Source: Leifsonia sp. CL147 (GTDB lineage: Bacteria > Actinomycetota > Actinomycetes > Actinomycetales > Microbacteriaceae). From it: a DNA stretch of 64,000 nucleotides. Shown here one piece after another: positions 57,361-64,000 of the stretch; position 1 is the first letter of the stretch; each line of letters starts with the position of its first letter. The notes below the pieces were generated by a model that was not told the DNA's origin, made no database searches, and saw only the letters and a list, made by a program, of their open reading frames with translations. The stretch is from contig NZ_FOTM01000008.1 in assembly GCF_900114565.1 (NCBI RefSeq), positions 5,860 to 69,859 on the forward strand, given 5' to 3'. Both the position numbers and the translations under genes were made by a program.

Positions 57361-57734
57361 GGAATGGGTCGGCAAGACGGTCGCGTCGGTCCGCGAGAGC
57401 GGGCCGCCGAGGAACGTCCGGGCTCCGCAGAGCAGGGCGGTGGGTAACACCCACCCGGGGCAACCCGCGAGAAAGTGCAACAGAAAGCAGACCGCCGCAG
57501 GCCTCGGCCTGAGGTAAGGGTGAAACGGTGGTGTAAGAGACCACCAGCGGCCGGGGTGACCCGGCCGGCTGGGTAAACCTCGCCCGGAGCAAGGTCGGAC
57601 AGGGGACCATGAGGCTGCTCGTCTCGTCCCCGGGTAGACCGCTGGAGGGCGGCGGCAACGTCGTCCCGAGATAGATGGCCGTCCGCGGTGCAGCGCACCG
57701 TGACAGAACCCGGCGTATCAGCCGGCCCATTCCC
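57361..57734 (+). ncRNA. rnpB: RNase P RNA (bacterial class A)
   Basis: Contains the conserved blocks GAGGAACGTCCGGGCTCC (P4 5' region), AGAAAGTGCAACAGAAAG, GGTAAGGGTGAAA, TGGGTAAAC, AGATAGATGGCCGTC and GACAGAACCCGGCGTA. Ends pair: GGAATGGGTCGGC at the 5' end with GCCGGCCCATTCC at the 3' end form P1, which set the boundaries. Catalytic RNA that matures tRNA 5' ends. A weak -10 (TATCGT, 57348-57353) is appropriately placed. The 3' 17 nt overlap the end of kdpE on the other strand. Confidence 0.95.
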
Positions 57735-58443
57735 TTTCCCTGCCGGGGGCTCCGTCGCCGTCGGGCACGAACCGGTACCCCATCCCGGGTTCGGTGAGCA
57801 GGTAGCGGGGGTGCGAGGGCACTGGTTCGAGCTTCTTCCGCAGCTGGGCGAGGTACAGCCGCAGGTAGCCGGTGTCGCTCGTGTACTGCGGTCCCCACAC
57901 TTGGGTGAGGAGCGCCTGGCGGGTGACGAGGCGGCGGGGATTGCGCAGGAGCACCTCGACGATGGCCCACTCGGTCGGAGTAAGTCGGACGGTCTCGGTG
58001 ATGTCCCCAGTGCGACGGGTCACCTGGCGTGCGGCGAGGTCGACCGTGATGTCGCCGAACGCGACCACCGGCTCGTCCGTCGCCGCCGCCTGCCGGCGGG
58101 TGAGGGCCCGGATGCGCGCCAGCAGCTCGTCGGCTGCGAACGGCTTGGTGACGTAGTCGTCGGCGCCCGCGTCGAGCGCATCCACCTTGTCGGCGGAGCC
58201 CGTGCGGCCGGAGACGACGAGGATGGGCACGCTCGACCAGCCGCGCAGCGCCTCGATCACCTCGATTCCGTCGAGCTGCGGCATCCCGAGGTCGAGCATG
58301 ACCAGGTCGGGATGCTGTTCGACCGCGAGCGACAGCGCTTCGGCGCCCGTGCGCGCGGTGTGCACCTCGTACCCGCGCGCTGTCAGCAGGATGCGCAGCG
58401 CGCGCAGGATCTGCGGGTCGTCGTCCGCGATCAGCACCCTCAT
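57718..58443 (-). CDS. kdpE: KdpE response regulator
   Basis: 241 aa, OmpR/PhoB class. Receiver with acidic pocket IADDDPQ and phospho-acceptor Asp in MLDLGMPQLDG; C-terminal winged helix (VRLTPTEWAIVEVLLRNPRR). Activates kdp transcription at low K+. ATGA overlap with kdpD. Confidence 0.96.
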   Translation of the reverse strand: MRVLIADDDPQILRALRILLTARGYEVHTARTGAEALSLAVEQHPDLVMLDLGMPQLDGIEVIEALRGWSSVPILVVSGRTGSADKVDALDAGADDYVTKPFAADELLARIRALTRRQAAATDEPVVAFGDITVDLAARQVTRRTGDITETVRLTPTEWAIVEVLLRNPRRLVTRQALLTQVWGPQYTSDTGYLRLYLAQLRKKLEPVPSHPRYLLTEPGMGYRFVPDGDGAPGREREWAG

Positions 58444-60941
58444 GCCGTCTCCTCCCCGGCCGCCGGGAGGGAGACCACCATCGTCAGTCCGCCGCCCGGG
58501 GTGTCCTCGGCGTCGAGCGTTCCGCCCATGCCCTCGACGAATCCCTTGGACAGGGCGAGGCCCAGGCCGATGCCGGCGTCGTTGTCGGTGTCGCCGAGCC
58601 GCTGGAACGGCACGAACACCGCCTCCCTGCGCTCGCCGGGGATTCCCGGGCCGTGGTCGATCACCCGGAGTTGCACGGTGCCGGCGAACTCGCTCGCCGC
58701 GACGACCGGGGGCCGGTCCCGCGGGCTGTAGCGGAGCGCGTTGCCGAGCAGGTTCACCAGCACCCGCTGCAGCAGGACGCCGTCGGCCAGGAGCGGCGGG
58801 ACGCCGGGAGGAAGATCCAGCTCGACGTCGGCCGGTCCCAGTCCCAGCTCGTCGAGCGCCGGGAGCACGATGTCGTCGATCTCGGTCGCGCTGAGGGAGA
58901 CACCGAGCACGCCCGCCTCCACCCGGCTCACGTCGAGCAGGTTGGTGACCAGGGTGGCGAGGTTGCCGAGGCTGTCCTCGGCCGTCTCCAGCAGGGTCTC
59001 GCGGTCGTCGTCGCTCAGCTTCAGGTCCGCCTGCCGCAGCGTCGTGACCGCAGCGGTCGCGGCCGCGAGCGGACGACGCAGGTCGTGGCCGACGGCGGCG
59101 AGCAGCGCGCTGCGGGCCCGATCGACCTCGGCCAGGGGACCGAGCTCGGACGCGGTCGCCGCGAGCTCCCGGTGCTCGAGCGCCGCATCCAGCTGCGCCA
59201 CGATCGCGGCGAGGAGGCGGTGGTCGCTCGCCTCGAGGTCGCGGCCGGACAGCTCCAGCGTCCCGCGCGTGCCGACCGGTACCGGCTGGACGCGCGGCGG
59301 GATCGAGGGCTCCCCGGACGTCGCGACGACCGCGGGTTCGCCCTCATCCGCGATCAGGAGGCGAACCCCGGTGAGCCCGAACGCCTCCCGCGTGCGGGTC
59401 ACCAGCGCCTGCAGTGCGTCCTCGCCGCGGATCACCCCGCCGGCGACCGTCGCCAGCAGCTCGGCCTCCGCCCCCGCCCGCAGCGCCGCGCGGCTTCGGC
59501 GGGCCGCCTGGTCGACGACGAGGCTCACCAGGATCGCGATGACGACGTACAGGATGAGCGCGACCAGGTGCAGCGGCTCACCCACGGTGATCGTGTAGAG
59601 CGGATCCACGAAGAAGTAGTCGAGGGTGAGGCCGGACAGCAGGGCCGCGAAGATCGCCGGCCAGATCCCGCCGACGAGGGCGACGACCACGACGAGGAGC
59701 TGATAGCTCAGCACATCCGCGGTCATCGATTCCCGTGAGCGGAGGCTGGTCGTGAGGAACAGGGTCAGGAGGGGACCGCCGAGCAGGGCGAGCACGAACC
59801 CGTACACCCGCCGGCGGACGGTCAGCCCGCCCTTCGGCCGCGGCAGCGAGAAGCGGCCGCCCGCCCGGTCGTGCGAGACGATGTGCACATCGATCGGACC
59901 CGACTCGCGGATGACCGTCGCACCGATCCCAGGCCCGGTCAGGAGCGCGGCGAGCCGGCTCCTCCGCGACACGCCGATGACCAGCTGCGTGGCGTTCTCC
60001 GCGCGGGCGAACTCCACGAGCGCCGTCGGGATGTCGCTGCCGACGACCTGGTGGTAGCTGCCGCCCAGCTGCTCCACCAGCGCCCGCTGAGCCGCCAGCG
60101 CATCGGGAGCCGTCTCGCGCAGGCCGTCCTCGCTCGTGACATGGACGGCGAGGAGGTCGCCTCCGGAGCTGCGGGCGGCGATCCGGGCGCCGCGGCGGAG
60201 CAGCGTCTCGCCCTCGGGTCCGCCGGTCAGGGCGACAACGACGCGCTCGCGCGCCTCCCAGGCGCCGGCGATCCCGTGCTCGGCGCGGTACTGCTGCAGT
60301 GCGCTGTCGACCTCGTCGGCGAGCCAGAGCAGGGCCAGCTCGCGCAGCGCGGTCAAGTTGCCGAGCCGGAAGTAGTGCGAGAGGGCTGCGTCGATCCGGG
60401 CGGCCGGGTAGACGACGCCCTCGGCGAGCCGGTCGCGGAGCGCCTGCGGTGCCAGGTCGACGACCTCGATCTGGTCCGCCCGGCGCAGCACCGCATCCGG
60501 GATGGTCTCCTGCTGGTGCACGCCGGTGATCTGCTCCACGACATCGTTCAGCGACTCGATGTGCTGGATGTTGACGGTCGACATCACGCTGATGCCGGCC
60601 TCCAGCATCGCCTCGACGTCCTGCCAGCGCTTGGCGTTCCCGGCGCCGCCCACGTTGGTGTGGGCCAGCTCGTCGACCAGCGCGACCTGCGGCGCGCGTG
60701 CGAGGACCGCATCCAGGTCCAGCTCGCTGAGCGTCACGTCGCGGTGCTCGATCCGGCGTCGCGGCACGACTTCGAGGCCCTCCAGCATGGCCGCCGTGGC
60801 CGCCCGGCCGTGAGTCTCCACGACCGCGACCACCACGTCCTTGCCGGCAGCGAGGAGCCGCTTGCCCTCCTCGAGCATCGCGAAGGTCTTGCCGACGCCC
60901 GGAGCGGCGCCGAGCATCACGCGCAGGTGACCACGAGGCAT
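58440..60941 (-). CDS. kdpD: KdpD sensor histidine kinase
   Basis: 833 aa. N-terminal KdpD domain with Walker-type GAAPGVGKT, USP-like domain (about 230-350), four membrane helices (DUF4118, about 375-475), GAF-like region, HisKA with phospho-His in AAVGHDLRRPLAA, HATPase_c with GPGIPGERREAV and GIGLGLALSKG. Senses K+ limitation and phosphorylates KdpE. Cytosolic domains are complete. Confidence 0.97.
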   Translation of the reverse strand: MPRGHLRVMLGAAPGVGKTFAMLEEGKRLLAAGKDVVVAVVETHGRAATAAMLEGLEVVPRRRIEHRDVTLSELDLDAVLARAPQVALVDELAHTNVGGAGNAKRWQDVEAMLEAGISVMSTVNIQHIESLNDVVEQITGVHQQETIPDAVLRRADQIEVVDLAPQALRDRLAEGVVYPAARIDAALSHYFRLGNLTALRELALLWLADEVDSALQQYRAEHGIAGAWEARERVVVALTGGPEGETLLRRGARIAARSSGGDLLAVHVTSEDGLRETAPDALAAQRALVEQLGGSYHQVVGSDIPTALVEFARAENATQLVIGVSRRSRLAALLTGPGIGATVIRESGPIDVHIVSHDRAGGRFSLPRPKGGLTVRRRVYGFVLALLGGPLLTLFLTTSLRSRESMTADVLSYQLLVVVVALVGGIWPAIFAALLSGLTLDYFFVDPLYTITVGEPLHLVALILYVVIAILVSLVVDQAARRSRAALRAGAEAELLATVAGGVIRGEDALQALVTRTREAFGLTGVRLLIADEGEPAVVATSGEPSIPPRVQPVPVGTRGTLELSGRDLEASDHRLLAAIVAQLDAALEHRELAATASELGPLAEVDRARSALLAAVGHDLRRPLAAATAAVTTLRQADLKLSDDDRETLLETAEDSLGNLATLVTNLLDVSRVEAGVLGVSLSATEIDDIVLPALDELGLGPADVELDLPPGVPPLLADGVLLQRVLVNLLGNALRYSPRDRPPVVAASEFAGTVQLRVIDHGPGIPGERREAVFVPFQRLGDTDNDAGIGLGLALSKGFVEGMGGTLDAEDTPGGGLTMVVSLPAAGEETA

Positions 60942-60959
60942 CTATCGGCCCATCTGCTG

Positions 60960-61598
60960 TCAGCGCCGGAGCCCCGCCAGGGCGAGGTTCAGCTGGAGCA
61001 CGTTCACGGTCGGTTCCCCGAGGTAGCCGAGGTCCCGTCCCTGAATCCTAGACTCGACCAGGCGCCGGACGGCCTCCTCGGGCAGCCCGCGCGCCTCCGC
61101 CACGCGCTTCACCTGGAGGAGAGCGTAGGCGGGGGAGATGTGCGGGTCGAGCCCGGAGCCGGAGGCGGTGACGGCGTCGTCCGGTATCTGGGACGGCGTG
61201 GCGCCGTCCGTCGTCTCGATGACCCGCGTACGCTCGTCGACAGCCTTCTGCTGGGCGGGGTTGGAGGCGGCCAGGTTGCTGCCGCTGGAAGCGCCGGCGT
61301 CGTATCCCCGCTTCCCGGTGCCCCCGGTGCTCCCGGGTGCGGTCGCCGCCGAGGGGCGGGACTGGAACCACTGGGGGATCGGCCTCCCTGCGGCATCGGT
61401 GAACGACTGGCCGATGAGGACCGAGCCGACGATCCTGCCGCCCGACGAGACCGTCGACCCGTTCGCCGCAGTGGGGAGGGCGAGCTGGGCGACGGCCGTG
61501 ACGGCCAGCGTGTACGCCGCGCCCAGGACCACCGTGAAGACGAGCATCGCGCGGAGGGCGACCCAGTAGCGACGCCACGCGCCGCGGAGGGGATTCAT
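60960..61598 (-). CDS. kdpC: K+-transporting ATPase subunit C (KdpC)
   Basis: 212 aa, ATG after AAAGGAA. One N-terminal membrane helix (LVFTVVLGAAYTLAVTAVAQ), LIGQSFTDAAGRPIPQWFQSRPS, and the C-terminal SGLDPHISPAYALLQVKRVA signature. A Gly/Ser/Thr-rich stretch of about 25 residues (around 97-125) lies in the periplasmic part. Accessory subunit of the Kdp complex. Confidence 0.95.
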   Translation of the reverse strand: MNPLRGAWRRYWVALRAMLVFTVVLGAAYTLAVTAVAQLALPTAANGSTVSSGGRIVGSVLIGQSFTDAAGRPIPQWFQSRPSAATAPGSTGGTGKRGYDAGASSGSNLAASNPAQQKAVDERTRVIETTDGATPSQIPDDAVTASGSGLDPHISPAYALLQVKRVAEARGLPEEAVRRLVESRIQGRDLGYLGEPTVNVLQLNLALAGLRR

Positions 61599-61639
61599 GC
61601 GGGTGTTCCTTTCGAAAGGGAGCGGGCCGGGAAGCGGTG

Positions 61640-63817
61640 TCAGAACCCGGGGATCAGCGAGACGACGAGGTCGATCAGCTTGATCCCGATGAACGGCGCC
61701 ACGATCCCTCCGAGCCCGTAGATCAGCAGGTTCCGGGTGAGCAGCGACGACGCCGACACGGGGCGATACCGTACGCCGCGCAGCGCGAGCGGGATCAGCA
61801 GCACGATCACGATCGCGTTGAAGATCACGGCGGACAGGATGGCCGAGTCCGGCGAATGCAGTCCCATCACGTTGAGTGCGCCCAGCCCCGGGAACGCGGC
61901 GACGAACATCGCGGGGATGATGGCGAAGTACTTCGCGACGTCGTTGGCGATGGAGAACGTCGTCAGCGCGCCGCGGGTGATGAGGAGCTGCTTTCCGATC
62001 CGTACGATGTCGATCAGCTTGGTGGGGTCCGAGTCGAGGTCGACCATGTTGCCTGCTTCCTTCGCCGCGGAGGTTCCGGTGTTCATCGCCACGCCGACAT
62101 CGGCCTGCGCCAGGGCGGGCGCATCGTTCGTGCCGTCGCCGGTCATCGCGACGAGGCGCCCGCCCTCCTGCTCGCGCCGGATCAGAGCCAGCTTGTCCTC
62201 CGGCTTCGCCTCCGCGAGGAAGTCGTCGACGCCTGCCTCTGCGGCGATCGCCTGGGCGGTCAGCGGGTTGTCGCCGGTGACCATGACCGTACGGATGCCC
62301 ATCCTCCGCAGATCGGCGAACCGCTCGGCGAGGCCGGACTTGACCACATCCCGGAGCTGGATGACGCCGAGAAGGGATGCTGCGCCCTGCGGCGAGCGCA
62401 CGGCCACGGCGAGCGGGGTGCCGCCGGTCCGCGAGATCCGCTCGACCGCAGCATCCAGCTCCTCCAGTTCGCCCGGCGAGAGGGCCGAGGATTCGCGGAC
62501 CCAGGTGACGACGGCGCTCGCCGCACCCTTGCGCAGCTGGGAGCCGTCGGCGAGATCGAGGCCGCTCATGCGTGTCTGGGCGGTGAAGGGGACGACGGTG
62601 GACCCGTCGGGGCGGGACGCGCCGGACGCGCCCATGGATCCGGTGGCGCCGGTGGGCTTCTCGAAGCCGAGGCTCTCCGCGAGCTGCACCACCGACACGC
62701 CCTCCGGCGTCGGGTCGCTCAGGGAGGACAGCGCGGCGGCACGCACGAGCGTCTGGCCCGCCGTCTCTCCGACCGTCGTGAACTCGGTCGCGCGCCGGTT
62801 GCCGTAGGTGATCGTGCCCGTCTTGTCCAGGAGCAGCGTCGTCACGTCGCCCGCCGCCTCCACCGCACGTCCCGACATCGCGAGGACGTTGTACTGCACG
62901 AGGCGGTCCATCCCGGCGATGCCTATGGCCGAGATCAGGGCGCCGATGGTCGTCGGGATGAGGCACACCAGCAGCGCCACGAGCACGGGGACGGACGGGG
63001 AGGCATTCGAGTAGCCTGCGACGGCCGGGAGCACCAGGACGACGATCGTGAAGACGATCGACAGGCTGGCCAGGAGGATGTTCAGGGCCACTTCGTTCGG
63101 TGTCTTCTGGCGTGCGGCACCCTCCACCAGAGCGATCATCCGGTCGACGAACGTCTCGCCCGGCTTACTCGTGATGCGCACCACGATGCGGTCCGAGAGC
63201 ACGCGGGTCCCGCCCGTCACGGCGCTCCGATCGCCTCCGGACTCGCGCACCACCGGTGCCGACTCGCCGGTGATCGCCGACTCGTCGACCGTCGCGATGC
63301 CCTGGATGACGTCCCCGTCGCCGGGGATGAGCTCTCCCGCCGCGACGACCACCACGTCGCCCAGCCGGAGGTCGCTCGACGCGATCCGCTCCAGCGGGGC
63401 GAGCCGCGCCTCCGGATCGTCGTCGGTGTACGCGGTGACCCGGTGGGCGGGCGTCGTCGAGCGGGTCTGCCGGAGCGTGGCCGCCTGGGCCTTGCCGCGG
63501 CCCTCGGCGACGGACTCGGCGAGGTTGGCGAAGACGACGGTCAGCCAGAGCCAGGCGGCGATGCTCCCGGTGAAGGGGAGGGAGGCGGCCTCCGCGCCGC
63601 CGGCGCCCGGCCCGACGAAGGGCTGCGCCACCGCGATGACGGTGGTGAGCGCTGCGCCGACCTCCACGATGAACATCACCGGATTGCGCCACAGGAAGCG
63701 GGGATCGAGTTTGCGCAGGGCACCCGGAAGGGCGGAGACGAGCTGGCCGGGGGAGAAGGCGCCGGCCGGAGCGGTCGTCGCGTTCGGCTCGGAGCGGAGA
63801 GCGGTGGTGGTGGTCAT
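61640..63817 (-). CDS. kdpB: K+-transporting P-type ATPase subunit B (KdpB)
   Basis: 725 aa (E. coli about 682). Phosphorylation Asp in [28 protein letters not shown] and [21 protein letters not shown] close the P domain; [15 protein letters not shown] is in the A domain. A Gly/Ala/Ser insertion ([14 protein letters not shown], about residue 390-405) in the nucleotide domain partly accounts for the length. ATP-driven partner of the KdpA channel. Confidence 0.97.
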   Translation of the reverse strand: MTTTTALRSEPNATTAPAGAFSPGQLVSALPGALRKLDPRFLWRNPVMFIVEVGAALTTVIAVAQPFVGPGAGGAEAASLPFTGSIAAWLWLTVVFANLAESVAEGRGKAQAATLRQTRSTTPAHRVTAYTDDDPEARLAPLERIASSDLRLGDVVVVAAGELIPGDGDVIQGIATVDESAITGESAPVVRESGGDRSAVTGGTRVLSDRIVVRITSKPGETFVDRMIALVEGAARQKTPNEVALNILLASLSIVFTIVVLVLPAVAGYSNASPSVPVLVALLVCLIPTTIGALISAIGIAGMDRLVQYNVLAMSGRAVEAAGDVTTLLLDKTGTITYGNRRATEFTTVGETAGQTLVRAAALSSLSDPTPEGVSVVQLAESLGFEKPTGATGSMGASGASRPDGSTVVPFTAQTRMSGLDLADGSQLRKGAASAVVTWVRESSALSPGELEELDAAVERISRTGGTPLAVAVRSPQGAASLLGVIQLRDVVKSGLAERFADLRRMGIRTVMVTGDNPLTAQAIAAEAGVDDFLAEAKPEDKLALIRREQEGGRLVAMTGDGTNDAPALAQADVGVAMNTGTSAAKEAGNMVDLDSDPTKLIDIVRIGKQLLITRGALTTFSIANDVAKYFAIIPAMFVAAFPGLGALNVMGLHSPDSAILSAVIFNAIVIVLLIPLALRGVRYRPVSASSLLTRNLLIYGLGGIVAPFIGIKLIDLVVSLIPGF

Positions 63818-63818
63818 G

Positions 63819-64000
63819 TCAGTGCAGTCCTTCTGCGAGGGGACCCAGCGCGAGAACGGGGAAGTAGGTGAGAGCCGAGACCAGCAGGATCGTCCCGGCC
63901 AGCAGACCGACGAACTGCGGGCGGTGGGTCGGCAGTGTCCCGGCCGTCACAGGGATGCGGCCCTGCGCTGCCAGGGAGCCGGCGAGCGCGAGCACGAAGA
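63819..64000 (-). CDS. kdpA: K+-transporting ATPase subunit A (KdpA), C-terminal part
   Basis: Only the last 60 codons lie in the window; the 5' part is beyond the right edge. Reads [40 protein letters not shown] and [17 protein letters not shown] before the stop, matching the KdpA C-terminus. One base separates its stop from the kdpB ATG. Confidence 0.93.
   Translation of the reverse strand, partial: FVLALAGSLAAQGRIPVTAGTLPTHRPQFVGLLAGTILLVSALTYFPVLALGPLAEGLH

Overview
This window is a high-GC, almost purely chromosomal segment from an actinobacterium. Gene order (pknL/Rv2175c/polyprenyl synthase beside an mraZ-led dcw cluster, wag31/divIVA, separate ctaCDF and ctaE-qcrCAB blocks, DUF3040, DUF3043, an RNase HI fused to a DUF4440-like domain) points to Micrococcales. 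The atypical MurE substrate motif and gene content suggest Microbacteriaceae (Leifsonia-like). The genus is inference; no rRNA is present in the window.

Layout. 1-329: intergenic tandem and inverted repeats. 330-5153: PASTA Ser/Thr kinase, secreted LysM protein, Rv2175c-type DNA-binding protein, polyprenyl synthase. 5233-5616: DUF3040. 5790-25878: division and cell-wall cluster mraZ-rsmH-ftsL-ftsI-murE-murF-mraY-murD-ftsW-murG-murC-ftsQ-ftsZ-yggS-sepF-yggT-divIVA-lspA-rluD, largely with overlapping or abutting genes. 26040-29555: dnaE. 29556-30094: extragenic palindromes. 30095-36618: flavin reductase, hisD, nrdR, pyrD, RNase HI fusion, DUF3043, M20 peptidase. 36715-40289: erpA-type Fe-S carrier, then ctaC-ctaD-ctaF. 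40290-40808: second palindrome family plus tandem copies of the 3' end of the next gene. 40809-41735: RlmA-type rRNA methyltransferase. 41823-46079: ctaE-qcrC-qcrA-qcrB (minus strand). 46213-49758: trpD and dhaK-dhaL-dhaM. 49774-57315: GNAT, aminotransferase, DUF1345, thyA-folA, NCS1-like transporter, Nif3-like protein, coiled-coil protein. 57361-57734: RNase P RNA. 57718-64000: kdpA(partial)-kdpB-kdpC-kdpD-kdpE on the minus strand.

How it fits together. The first 25 kb makes lipid II (murE/F/D/G/C, mraY), flips and polymerises it at the septum (ftsW, ftsI) and assembles the divisome (ftsZ, ftsQ, ftsL, sepF, divIVA), with a PASTA kinase and a LysM protein next door as plausible wall sensors. 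The cta and qcr blocks encode the bcc-aa3 respiratory supercomplex in two convergent operons. dhaKLM is a PTS-dependent dihydroxyacetone kinase. kdp encodes high-affinity K+ uptake with its two-component regulator.

I found no CRISPR array, prophage, transposase, toxin or defence island. No clearly new multi-gene system is visible. The most unusual signals are: serial stop-containing copies of the rlmA 3' end; two families of intergenic palindromes; low-complexity insertions in several unrelated proteins; a leaderless -10/start-codon layout at about 17 genes; and a MurE whose amino-acid-selecting motif departs from the DAP type.
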